A stretch of DNA of 64,000 bases from contig NZ_VFOK01000001.1 in the NCBI RefSeq assembly GCF_006716095.1, positions 2,883,375-2,947,374 of the forward strand. The letters run 5' to 3'. Within the stretch, counting starts at the first letter, position 1. Each line of letters begins with the position of its first letter. This document shows, piece by piece, positions 1 to 8,463 of the stretch. A model generated the notes under the pieces. That model searched no databases. It was not told the DNA's origin and was given only the letters and a program-made list of their open reading frames with translations. Source of the stretch: Barrientosiimonas humi (lineage in GTDB: Bacteria > Actinomycetota > Actinomycetes > Actinomycetales > Dermatophilaceae). Made by a program: the position numbers and the translations under genes.

Positions 1-814
1 GAGGAGAGCGGCCCCGGCCGCGGTTGCCGCCCTGATCACCGTGGCCGGCTGCGGCAACGGCACCGGGGAGGGCGCCGGCGAGAACGCCGGCTCCGCCGCG
101 CCGGGTGCCGGGTCGGGGGCCGCGTCGAGCGGGCGGGTGACCGGCACGATCACGGTGATGGCGGCGGCGTCGCTCAAGGAGTCATTCACCTCGCTGGCCC
201 GCACCTTCGAGCAGCAGCACCCGGGCACCAAGGTGGTGCTGAGCTTCGGTCCGAGCAGCGGTCTGGCGGGGCAGATCACCCAGGGCGCGCCGGCCGACGT
301 GTTCGCCTCGGCGAGCCGCAAGAACATGGACCAGGTGACGCAGGCGGGCGACGCCGCCTCGCCCACGACCTTCGCCCGCAACCAGCTCACGATCGTCACC
401 CCGGCGAGCAACCCCGCGAAGGTGCGCGGGCTGAGCGACCTGACGAAGCCGTCGGTCAAGACCGCGGTCTGCCAGGCTCAGGTGCCGTGCGGGGTGGTGG
501 CCGCGACGGTGTTCCGCAAGGCCGGGGTCACGGTCAAGCCGGTCACCCAGGAGGTCGACGTCAAGGCCGTGCTGTCGAAGGTCACGCTCGGCGAGGTCGA
601 CGCGGGCCTGGTCTACGTCACCGACGCCAAGGCCGCGGGCACCAAGGTCGCCCAGGTCGCGATCCCCGCCGACGACAACGCCTCGACCGACTACCCCATC
701 GCGCCGCTCACCGGCAGCAAGAACCCCGCCACCGCCAAGGCGTTCGTCGATCTGGTCCTGTCCCAGACCGGGCGCCAGGTGCTCACCGGCGCGGGATTCG
801 CTGCGCCATCCTGA
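1..814 (+). CDS. modA: Molybdate ABC transporter substrate-binding lipoprotein ModA (5' end outside window)
   Basis: Binds molybdate outside the membrane and passes it to ModBC. The open frame runs from base 2, so the true start lies before the window. The visible N-terminus is the end of a lipoprotein signal peptide with lipobox VAGC (Cys codon at 50-52). A Gly/Ser/Ala-rich tether follows, then a periplasmic-binding fold with the ModA-like stretch MAAASLKESFTSLARTFEQQ and the ligand-contact region FGPSSGLAGQI. The gene ends 4 bases before modB, and the trio is clearly one operon. Tungstate could also be a ligand. A GTG at 41 lies inside the signal peptide and is not the start. Confidence 0.93.
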   Translation, partial: RRAAPAAVAALITVAGCGNGTGEGAGENAGSAAPGAGSGAASSGRVTGTITVMAAASLKESFTSLARTFEQQHPGTKVVLSFGPSSGLAGQITQGAPADVFASASRKNMDQVTQAGDAASPTTFARNQLTIVTPASNPAKVRGLSDLTKPSVKTAVCQAQVPCGVVAATVFRKAGVTVKPVTQEVDVKAVLSKVTLGEVDAGLVYVTDAKAAGTKVAQVAIPADDNASTDYPIAPLTGSKNPATAKAFVDLVLSQTGRQVLTGAGFAAPS

Positions 815-818
815 TGCC

Positions 819-1636
819 GTGAGCCTCCCCGACGTACGCCCTCGCCGGGCGCGGTCGAGAGCGCCCTGGCCCCTGGGGGTGCCGGCGCTGCTGGCCACCC
901 TGCTGCTCCTGCTCCCGCTGCTCGCGATGCTGCTGCGGGCGCCGTGGACCGACCTGCCGCGGCTGCTGGCCCAGCCCGAGGTGCGCACGGCGCTGCGTCT
1001 GTCGCTGCTGTGCGCGACCGCGGCGACCGCCATCTCGCTGGTGCTGGGGGTGCCGCTGGCGTGGGTGCTGGCGCGTTCGCAGGCCCGGGGCATCCCGCTG
1101 CTGCGCGCGCTGGTGACGGTGCCGCTGGTGCTGCCGCCGGTCGTGGGCGGCATCGCGCTGCTGCTGGCGTTCGGGCGCGAGGGCGTGGTCGGGCGGTGGC
1201 TGGACCAGTGGTTCGGGGTGAGCCTGCCGTTCACGACGACCGGGGTGATCGTGGCCGAGACGTTCGTGGCGATGCCGTTCCTCGTGGTGAGCGTCGAGGG
1301 GGCGCTGCGGGCGGCTGGTGAGGACCTGGAGGAGGCCGCCGCGACGCTGGGCGCCTCGCGTGCGCGAGCGTTCCGGCTGGTCACGCTGCCGCACGTGCTG
1401 CCCGCGCTGGTCGCCGGGGCGGTGCTGTGCTGGGCGCGGGCGCTGGGCGAGTTCGGCGCGACGATCACCTTCGCCGGCAGCTTCCCGGGGACGACGCAGA
1501 CCATGCCACTCGCGGCCTACCTCGCGCTGCAGACCGACCCCGACGCGGCGGTGGCGCTGTCGCTGGTGCTGCTGACGGTCTGCCTGCTGGTGCTCGTCGG
1601 GCTGCGCGAGCGCTGGTGGCCGCACGGGAGCGACGC

Positions 1637-1640
<4 letters not shown>
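819..1640 (+). CDS. modB: Molybdate ABC transporter permease ModB
   Basis: Inner-membrane permease of the molybdate importer, 273 residues from a GTG start, which is the usual family length. It has a basic N-terminus and about five or six hydrophobic segments. The cytoplasmic EAA loop that docks the ATPase is seen near residues 167-195 (EDLEEAAATLGASRARAF followed by LP). A typical ModB stretch, ARALGEFGATITFAGSFPG, sits near 205-225. The stop codon overlaps the modC start by four bases (GTGA), so translation is likely coupled. Confidence 0.93.
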
Positions 1641-2914
<1,274 letters not shown>

Positions 2915-3041
2915 AGCCGTCCCGATGCGTCCTCCCGGGCCAACCGATCAGATACCGACCGTTCGCGGCCGGGGAGCCGGTCTCGGCGCCGGTCCGCGGC
3001 CCGGCGCGCGGCGGCCCGGCCCGAGCGGGCACGCTGGCCTC

Positions 3042-4007
3042 ATGCGCCTGCCGATCCCTGACGACGTCCTCGCCGCTGCCGAGCGCCTCGACGGCGTCGC
3101 GCACCGCACGCCCGTGCTCACCTCGACCCGGCTCGACGAGGCGCTCGGCCTGCAGGTCTTCCTCAAGTGCGAGAGCTTCCAGCGGATGGGGGCGTTCAAG
3201 TTCCGCGGCGCCTACAACACGCTGGTGCAGCTGACGTCGGAGCAGCGCAGGGCCGGGGTCGTCGCCTACTCCTCCGGCAACCACGCCCAGGCCGTCGCCC
3301 TCGCCGCGCGGCTGCTCGACATGCCGGCCACCATCGTCATGCCCACCGACGCGCCACGGATCAAGCACGAGGCGACGCTGGGCTACGGCGCCGAGGTGGT
3401 GCAGTACGACCGGCACACCGAGTCGCGCGAGGAGATCGGCCGGGCGATCGCCGCGGAGCGTGGCGCGGTCGTCGTGCCGCCGTTCGACCACCCCGACATC
3501 GTCGCCGGCCAGGGCACCGCCGCGCTCGAGCTGCTGCAGGACGTCGGACCGCTCGACGCGCTCGTCGCGCCGATGGGTGGCGGCGGGTTGGTGACCGGAT
3601 CTGCGCTGGCCGCAAGGCTTCTGGCGCCCGACGCGCAGATCTTCGGCGTCGAGCCCGCCGCCGGCGACGACGCCCGGCGCTCCCTCGAGTCCGGCGAGAT
3701 CGTGCGCATCGACACCCCGCGCACCATCGCCGACGGGGCACAGACGCAGGCGCTCGGCGAGGTGACGTTCGCCCTCGCGCGCCAGCTGCTGACCGCGGTC
3801 TGGACGGCGACCGACGACCAGCTCGTGGCCTCGATGCGCACCCTCGCGAGCACGCTGAAGATCGTCGCCGAGCCGACCGCGGCCCTCGGGCTCGCCGGGC
3901 TCACCGAGCACCGCGACGAGCTTGCCGGCCGACGCGTCGGCGTCATCGTCTCCGGCGGGAACGTCGACCTTGGCCGCTTCGCCGAGCTGGTCGGGGGTGC
4001 GGCATGA
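3042..4007 (+). CDS. PLP-dependent threonine/serine dehydratase
   Basis: Fold-type II PLP enzyme of 321 residues that deaminates threonine or serine to the 2-oxoacid; a serine-racemase-like activity cannot be excluded. The PLP lysine is near residue 53 in AFKFRGAYN. A substrate loop SSGNHAQAVA follows near 80, and the phosphate-binding glycine loop GGGGLVTG is near 180. There is no C-terminal ACT domain, so it is the short form that isoleucine does not inhibit. I chose ATG 3042 because conserved sequence begins there; an upstream in-frame ATG at 2925 would add a low-complexity leader. The stop overlaps the next gene by ATGA. Confidence 0.88.
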   Translation: MRLPIPDDVLAAAERLDGVAHRTPVLTSTRLDEALGLQVFLKCESFQRMGAFKFRGAYNTLVQLTSEQRRAGVVAYSSGNHAQAVALAARLLDMPATIVMPTDAPRIKHEATLGYGAEVVQYDRHTESREEIGRAIAAERGAVVVPPFDHPDIVAGQGTAALELLQDVGPLDALVAPMGGGGLVTGSALAARLLAPDAQIFGVEPAAGDDARRSLESGEIVRIDTPRTIADGAQTQALGEVTFALARQLLTAVWTATDDQLVASMRTLASTLKIVAEPTAALGLAGLTEHRDELAGRRVGVIVSGGNVDLGRFAELVGGAA

Positions 4008-4735
4008 GCGGGTCGGAGGGCCGTCCGCCGCAGGCCCAGCACCCGCACGAGCCGCACGACGCGGCGTTCGCGACCCGGCTCAACTGGCTGCGCGCGGGCG
4101 TGCTCGGCGCCAACGACGGCATCGTGTCGATCGCCGGCATCGTGGTCGGGGTCGCGGGTGCCACCACCGACCGCTCGGCCATCCTGATCGCCGGGGTCGC
4201 GGGCGTCGTGGCGGGCGCGATGAGCATGGCGGTCGGCGAGTACGTCTCGGTCAGCACCCAGCGCGACAGCGAGAAGGCGATGCTCGCCCTGGAGCGCCGC
4301 GAGCTGCGCGAGATGCCCGCTGAGGAGCTCGACGAGCTCACCGCGCTCTACGTCGACAAGGGCATCGAGCCCGCGCTCGCCCGCGAGGTGGCCGAGCAGC
4401 TGACCGCCAAGGACGCCCTGCGCGCGCACGCCGACATCGAGCTCGGCATCGACCCCGACGAGCTGGCCAACCCGTGGCACGCCGCGGGCGCGTCGTTCGT
4501 GTCGTTTCTCGTCGGTGCGCTGCTGCCGATGATCGCGATCCTGCTGCCGGGGCCGACCTGGCGGGTGCCGGTGACGTTCGTCGCGGTCCTCGTCGCGCTG
4601 GCCCTCACCGGCCGGATCAGCGCCCGCCTCGGCCAGGCCCCCAGCCTCCCCGCGGTGCGACGCAACATGGTGGGCGGCGCGCTCGCCATGGCACTGACGT
4701 ACGCCATCGGCACCGCGGTCGGCGTCGGCGTCTGA
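4004..4735 (+). CDS. VIT1/CCC1 family iron/manganese transporter
   Basis: Membrane protein of 243 residues, typical for bacterial VIT/CCC1 proteins that move Fe2+ or Mn2+. After a His-rich hydrophilic N-terminus (HPHEPHDAAF) comes the hallmark first helix LRAGVLGANDGIVSIAGIVVGVAG, then MSMAVGEYVSVSTQRDSEKA. A charged amphipathic region with many Glu (about 95-150) corresponds to the metal-binding domain, and three hydrophobic segments close the protein. It overlaps the dehydratase stop by four bases. Metal choice is inferred from the family only. Confidence 0.88.
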   Translation: MSGSEGRPPQAQHPHEPHDAAFATRLNWLRAGVLGANDGIVSIAGIVVGVAGATTDRSAILIAGVAGVVAGAMSMAVGEYVSVSTQRDSEKAMLALERRELREMPAEELDELTALYVDKGIEPALAREVAEQLTAKDALRAHADIELGIDPDELANPWHAAGASFVSFLVGALLPMIAILLPGPTWRVPVTFVAVLVALALTGRISARLGQAPSLPAVRRNMVGGALAMALTYAIGTAVGVGV

Positions 4736-4767
4736 CGGGCGGCCGACGGCGGGCGTACGTTGGTCGC

Positions 4768-5571
4768 ATGGCCGAGAGTCCCGTCACCGTCACGCGGGAG
4801 GGCGCCGTCGCCCGCGTCACCCTCACCAACCCCAAGAGGCGCAACTCGCTGTCGGAGGACACGCTGCGCCGGCTGCTCGCCGCGCTCGACGAGGTGGCCG
4901 CGAGCGACGCGACCGGCGTCGTGCTGCAGGCCGAGGGGCCGGTCTTCTCCGCGGGGCACGACTTCGCCGACGTGGCCGCGCGCGACATGGTCGGGGTGCG
5001 CGAGCTGCTGGCGCTGTGCCAGTCGGTGATGGAGCGGATGCACACGATGCCGCAGGTCGTGGTGGCGCGCGTGCACGCGCTCGCGACCGCGGCCGGCTGC
5101 CAGCTCGTGGCCTCCGCCGACCTCGCCGTCGCCGCCGACACAGCGGGCTTCGCGCTGCCCGGCGGCAAGGGCGGCTGGTTCTGCCACACCCCGGCCGTGC
5201 CGGTCGCGCGGGCGATCGGGCGCAAGCGGCTGATGGAGATGGCCCTCACCGGCGACGTCGTCGACGCGAAGACCGCGCTCGACTGGGGCCTGGTCAACCA
5301 GGTCGTCCCCGAGGGCGAGCTCGACGCGGCGGTCGACGACCTGCTCGCCCGCGCGACCCACGGCAGCGCCGCCTCGAAGGCATGGGGCAAGCGCGTGCTC
5401 TACGCCCAGCTCGACCGGCCCGAGTCCGACGCGTACGCCGTCGCCGCCGAGGCGATGGCCGCCGCCTCGCAGACCGACGGCGCCAAGGAGGGCATGAGCG
5501 CCTTCCTCGAAGCGCAGACCCTCCTGGACCGACTGACGCAGGGGCGCCGGGCGTACCTATGCTCGGGGTGA
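4768..5571 (+). CDS. Enoyl-CoA hydratase/isomerase (crotonase) family protein, ECHDC3-like
   Basis: Crotonase-fold protein of 267 residues. The first oxyanion-hole segment is SAGHDFADV (about 57-65) and the second is ATAAGCQLVASADLAVAADT (about 108-127). The two glutamates used by true enoyl-CoA hydratases are not at their usual places: the GGCEL position reads AGCQL, and the second falls in the PGGKGGWFCHTP stretch. That pattern resembles the ECHDC3 branch, so hydratase activity is doubtful. It starts 32 bases after the VIT gene. The aldehyde dehydrogenase follows 51 bases on, probably in the same transcript. Confidence 0.82.
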   Translation: MAESPVTVTREGAVARVTLTNPKRRNSLSEDTLRRLLAALDEVAASDATGVVLQAEGPVFSAGHDFADVAARDMVGVRELLALCQSVMERMHTMPQVVVARVHALATAAGCQLVASADLAVAADTAGFALPGGKGGWFCHTPAVPVARAIGRKRLMEMALTGDVVDAKTALDWGLVNQVVPEGELDAAVDDLLARATHGSAASKAWGKRVLYAQLDRPESDAYAVAAEAMAAASQTDGAKEGMSAFLEAQTLLDRLTQGRRAYLCSG

Positions 5572-5622
5572 CGCCGACGACGAGGTCGGCGCCCGATCCG
5601 TGAGCCAGGAGGCGGCGACACC

Positions 5623-7056
5623 ATGCGCGACTACGGCAAGTTCTACATCGGTGGCGAGTGGGTGCAGCCCACCGACGGGACGCCCCTCGACGTGATCAAC
5701 CCCGCGACCGAGCAGGTCGCCGGCCGGATCACGCTGGGCACGGCGGCCGACGTCGACCGGGCGGTCGAGGCGGCGCGCACGGCGTTCGAGACGTACGGCC
5801 GGACCGAGCCGAAGGAGCGCCGGGAGCTGCTGTCCGCGATCGTCGCGGAGTACAAGAAGCGCAGTGGCGACCTCGCCGCCGCCGTGACCGAGGAGATGGG
5901 CGCGCCCACCAAGCTGTCCGAGACCGCGCAGGTCGGGATGGGCCTCGGCCACCTCGTGACCGCGATGAAGGCGCTGGACTCCTACGCCTTCAGCGAGGAC
6001 CGCGGCACCACCCGCATCGTGCGCGAGCCGATCGGCGTCTGCGCGTTCATCACCCCGTGGAACTGGCCGCTCAACCAGCTCTCCGCCAAGGTCGCGCCGG
6101 CCCTGGCGACCGGGTGCACGATGGTGCTGAAGCCGTCGGAGGTGGCGCCGTTCTCGGCGTACATCTTCGCCGAGATCCTCGACGCCGCAGGCGTTCCCGC
6201 GGGCGTCTTCAACCTGGTGAACGGCGACGGGCCGACCGTCGGGGCCGCGCTCGCCGCGCACCCGCAGGTCGACATGATCTCGATCACCGGCTCGACCCGC
6301 GCGGGCGTCGAGGTCGCCAAGACCGCCGCGCCGACCGTCAAGCGCGTGCACCAGGAGCTCGGCGGCAAGAGCCCGAACATCATCCTCGACGACGACGCCT
6401 TCGAGAAGGGCGTGAAGATCGGCGTCGCCAGCGTCATGCACAACAGCGGGCAGTCGTGCAACGCGCCCACCCGCATGCTCGTGCCGGCCGCGCGCATGGA
6501 GGAGGCCAAGAAGATCGCCCAGGCCGCGGCCGAGAAGACCACGGTCGGCGCGCCCGACAGCGAGGCGCGCATGGGGCCGGTCGTGTCCGAGGCGCAGTGG
6601 AACAAGATCCAGGACCTGATCCAGAAGGGCATCGACGAGGGCGCCACGCTGGTGTCCGGCGGCACCGGCCGCCCCGACGGGTTGGACGCCGGATATTACG
6701 TGAAGCCAACGGTTTTCGCCGACGTGAGCAACGACATGACCATCGCGCGCGAGGAGATCTTCGGGCCGGTGCTGTCGATCCTGCCGTACGACGACGTCGA
6801 CGACGCCGTGCGCATCGGCAACGACACCGACTACGGGCTGGCGGCGTACGTCTCCGGTTCCGACACCGAGCAGGTGCGCTCGGTCGCGTCGCGCCTGCGC
6901 GCCGGGCAGGTCAACCTGAACAGCGCCCAGGTCGACCTGAGCGCGCCGTTCGGGGGCTACAAGCAGAGCGGCAACGGCCGCGAGTGGGGCGACACCGCGT
7001 TCGACGACTTCCTGGAGACCAAGGCGGTCATCGGCTACACGCCGGCCGAGAGCTGA
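5623..7056 (+). CDS. NAD(P)-dependent aldehyde dehydrogenase
   Basis: Oxidises an unknown aldehyde to the acid. Its 477 residues match the soluble ALDH family length. The catalytic cysteine is Cys279 in SGQSCNAPTR and the general base is Glu245 in HQELGGKSPN. The coenzyme-binding ITGSTRAGVEVAK lies near 221, and ITPWNWPLNQLSAK (near 143) shapes the active site. An AGGAGG ribosome site precedes the ATG by 9 bases. It ends three bases before the convergent EthD gene. Confidence 0.92.
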   Translation: MRDYGKFYIGGEWVQPTDGTPLDVINPATEQVAGRITLGTAADVDRAVEAARTAFETYGRTEPKERRELLSAIVAEYKKRSGDLAAAVTEEMGAPTKLSETAQVGMGLGHLVTAMKALDSYAFSEDRGTTRIVREPIGVCAFITPWNWPLNQLSAKVAPALATGCTMVLKPSEVAPFSAYIFAEILDAAGVPAGVFNLVNGDGPTVGAALAAHPQVDMISITGSTRAGVEVAKTAAPTVKRVHQELGGKSPNIILDDDAFEKGVKIGVASVMHNSGQSCNAPTRMLVPAARMEEAKKIAQAAAEKTTVGAPDSEARMGPVVSEAQWNKIQDLIQKGIDEGATLVSGGTGRPDGLDAGYYVKPTVFADVSNDMTIAREEIFGPVLSILPYDDVDDAVRIGNDTDYGLAAYVSGSDTEQVRSVASRLRAGQVNLNSAQVDLSAPFGGYKQSGNGREWGDTAFDDFLETKAVIGYTPAES

Positions 7057-7059
7057 CGC

Positions 7060-7377
7060 TCAGCCGGTCGCGGTGACCTCGCTGACCTGCATCACCGGCG
7101 TGATGTCGGTGTAGTTGGCGATGTCGCCGAGGATCTGGTCGGCGTTGGGACCGAAGCCCGCCGCCCAGGCCTCCTCGGTCTCGACCTCGAACCAGCACGC
7201 CGCCTCATAGACCGCGGGGGCGTTCGGCGCACCGCCGTTGAGGCCGCGCTCGACGCCCCACGCGGTGACAGCGGAGCCCACCAGCTCGGCCACCATCGGC
7301 ACGTGCCGGGAGCGGTAGTACTCGTGGTCGAACCGGGCTCCCTCGGTGCGCGGGTAGAGGACGCTGACCTTGATCAC
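7060..7377 (-). CDS. EthD family protein
   Basis: Small protein of 105 residues with the EthD ferredoxin-like fold signature: a first strand IKVSVLYPR, then FDHEYYRSRHVPMVAELVG (about 15-33) holding the conserved Tyr and His. Such dimeric proteins appear in ring-cleavage and ether-degradation clusters, often with unclear roles. It is convergent with the aldehyde dehydrogenase and divergent from the thioesterase gene. No substrate can be inferred. Confidence 0.82.
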   Translation of the reverse strand: MIKVSVLYPRTEGARFDHEYYRSRHVPMVAELVGSAVTAWGVERGLNGGAPNAPAVYEAACWFEVETEEAWAAGFGPNADQILGDIANYTDITPVMQVSEVTATG

Positions 7378-7458
7378 GGGGGCTCCTTGGGTGCGACGGG
7401 CGCGCCGGGCGGCGGCAGGACCCCGCCCAGGCTAGCGGGGCCGCCGCCGCGTGCAGAT

Positions 7459-7530
7459 GGACAGGACAAAGGATTCGGGGCCCGCGCGACTCCGCGGCTC
7501 GGCGCGGGCGGCCGCCCGTTGTTCCTGTCC
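7459..7530. repeat. 72-bp nested intergenic palindrome
   Basis: Three paired blocks share one exact centre: GGACAGGA/TCCTGTCC (7459-7466, 7523-7530), GCCCGCGC/GCGCGGGC (7480-7487, 7502-7509) and CCGCGG at 7492-7497. It lies in the divergent gap between the EthD and thioesterase genes, where a terminator would be unexpected. No second copy was seen in the window. Confidence 0.72.
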
Positions 7531-7557
7531 AGATGTACGCCCTCGTACCCTCGTGAC

Positions 7558-8397
7558 ATGTGCGTCGACGATGCCGGGCGAGCGAGCCCGCGAGCACGCC
7601 CGGAGGAGGAGACGCGCTCAACGGACGCAGCGCCCTCGTACTTCGTCCCGGTCGCGGACCACACCTATCGCCCGACGTCGCTGACGCAGGGGGCGTGGCG
7701 GGAGGACGAGCAGCACGTGTCGGTGCTGGCGGGGCTGGCGGCGCACGAGATCGAGCAGCACGAGCCGCGCGCGGACCTGCTGGCCTGCCGGTTCAGCTTC
7801 GAGATCCTCGGTCAGATCGCGCGCGAGGAGATCAGCTTCGAGGTGCGCACCGCTCGCCCCGGCCGGACCATCGAGCTGGTCGAGGCGGTCGGCACGATCG
7901 GCCCGCGCCCGGTGCTGCTGACGCGCGCCTGGCGGCTGCTGACCTCCGACACCACCTCGGTCGAGGGCATCGAGCTGCCGGCCATGCCCAAGCCGCAGGA
8001 CTGCGAGCCGTTCGACGGCGCGGCGCAGTGGCAGGGCGAGTTCCTGGCGTCGCTGGAGTGGCTGGCCGCGCCGGGCGGGCGCGACGGCCGCCGGCAGGTG
8101 TGGACCCGCACGCCGGTCGACCTGGTCGAGGGCGTCGAGGTGGGCGACCTCGCGCGGTTCGTGTCGCTGGTCGACCTGGCCAACGGCGTCGCGACGCGGC
8201 GGCACCCGAAGACGATGGGTTATCCGAACGTCGAGCTGTCTATCCACCTGCTGCGCCGCCCCGACCCGGAGTGGGTGGGGCTGGACACGTCGGTGTCGTT
8301 CGGCCCGGACGGCGTCGGTCTGACCTCGACGGTGCTGAACGACGTGCACGGCCCCGTCGGCACTGCCGCCCAGAGCCTCACGCTGCGCCTGCCGTAG
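7558..8397 (+). CDS. TesB-like acyl-CoA thioesterase family protein
   Basis: Protein of 279 residues resembling the actinobacterial double-hotdog thioesterase family, which hydrolyses acyl-CoA to acid and CoA. After a variable leader, the core begins SYFVPVADHTYRPTSLTQGAW. A first hotdog half runs through LACRFSFEILGQIAREEISFEVRTARPGRTIELVEA (about 80-120, quoted in parts by these end motifs), and a second half ends GLTSTVLNDVHGPVGTAAQSLTLRLP. ATG 7558 is preceded by no strong ribosome site, and a start further in is possible. A perfect hairpin follows the stop. Confidence 0.75.
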   Translation: MCVDDAGRASPRARPEEETRSTDAAPSYFVPVADHTYRPTSLTQGAWREDEQHVSVLAGLAAHEIEQHEPRADLLACRFSFEILGQIAREEISFEVRTARPGRTIELVEAVGTIGPRPVLLTRAWRLLTSDTTSVEGIELPAMPKPQDCEPFDGAAQWQGEFLASLEWLAAPGGRDGRRQVWTRTPVDLVEGVEVGDLARFVSLVDLANGVATRRHPKTMGYPNVELSIHLLRRPDPEWVGLDTSVSFGPDGVGLTSTVLNDVHGPVGTAAQSLTLRLP

Positions 8398-8400
8398 CAC

Positions 8401-8441
8401 ACAAGCCGGTCGAGCAGCGCGGAGCTACTCGACCGGCTTGT
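8401..8441. terminator. Perfect 14-bp stem hairpin between convergent genes
   Basis: ACAAGCCGGTCGAG (8401-8414) pairs perfectly with CTCGACCGGCTTGT (8428-8441) around a 13-nt loop. It sits three bases after the thioesterase stop and 22 bases from the stop of the convergent 5'-nucleotidase, so it can serve both as a terminator. The arms contain GGTCGAG, the core of the dispersed GTCGAG repeat family, so it may be a trimmed copy. Confidence 0.75.
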
Positions 8442-8463
8442 TGCTCGTCCGGCGTGGGTGCGG

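Noticed and set aside
182-1504. Minus-strand open frame opposite modAB
   Set aside because: It is antisense to well-conserved mod genes and codes for Arg/Ser/Ala-rich sequence with no motif.
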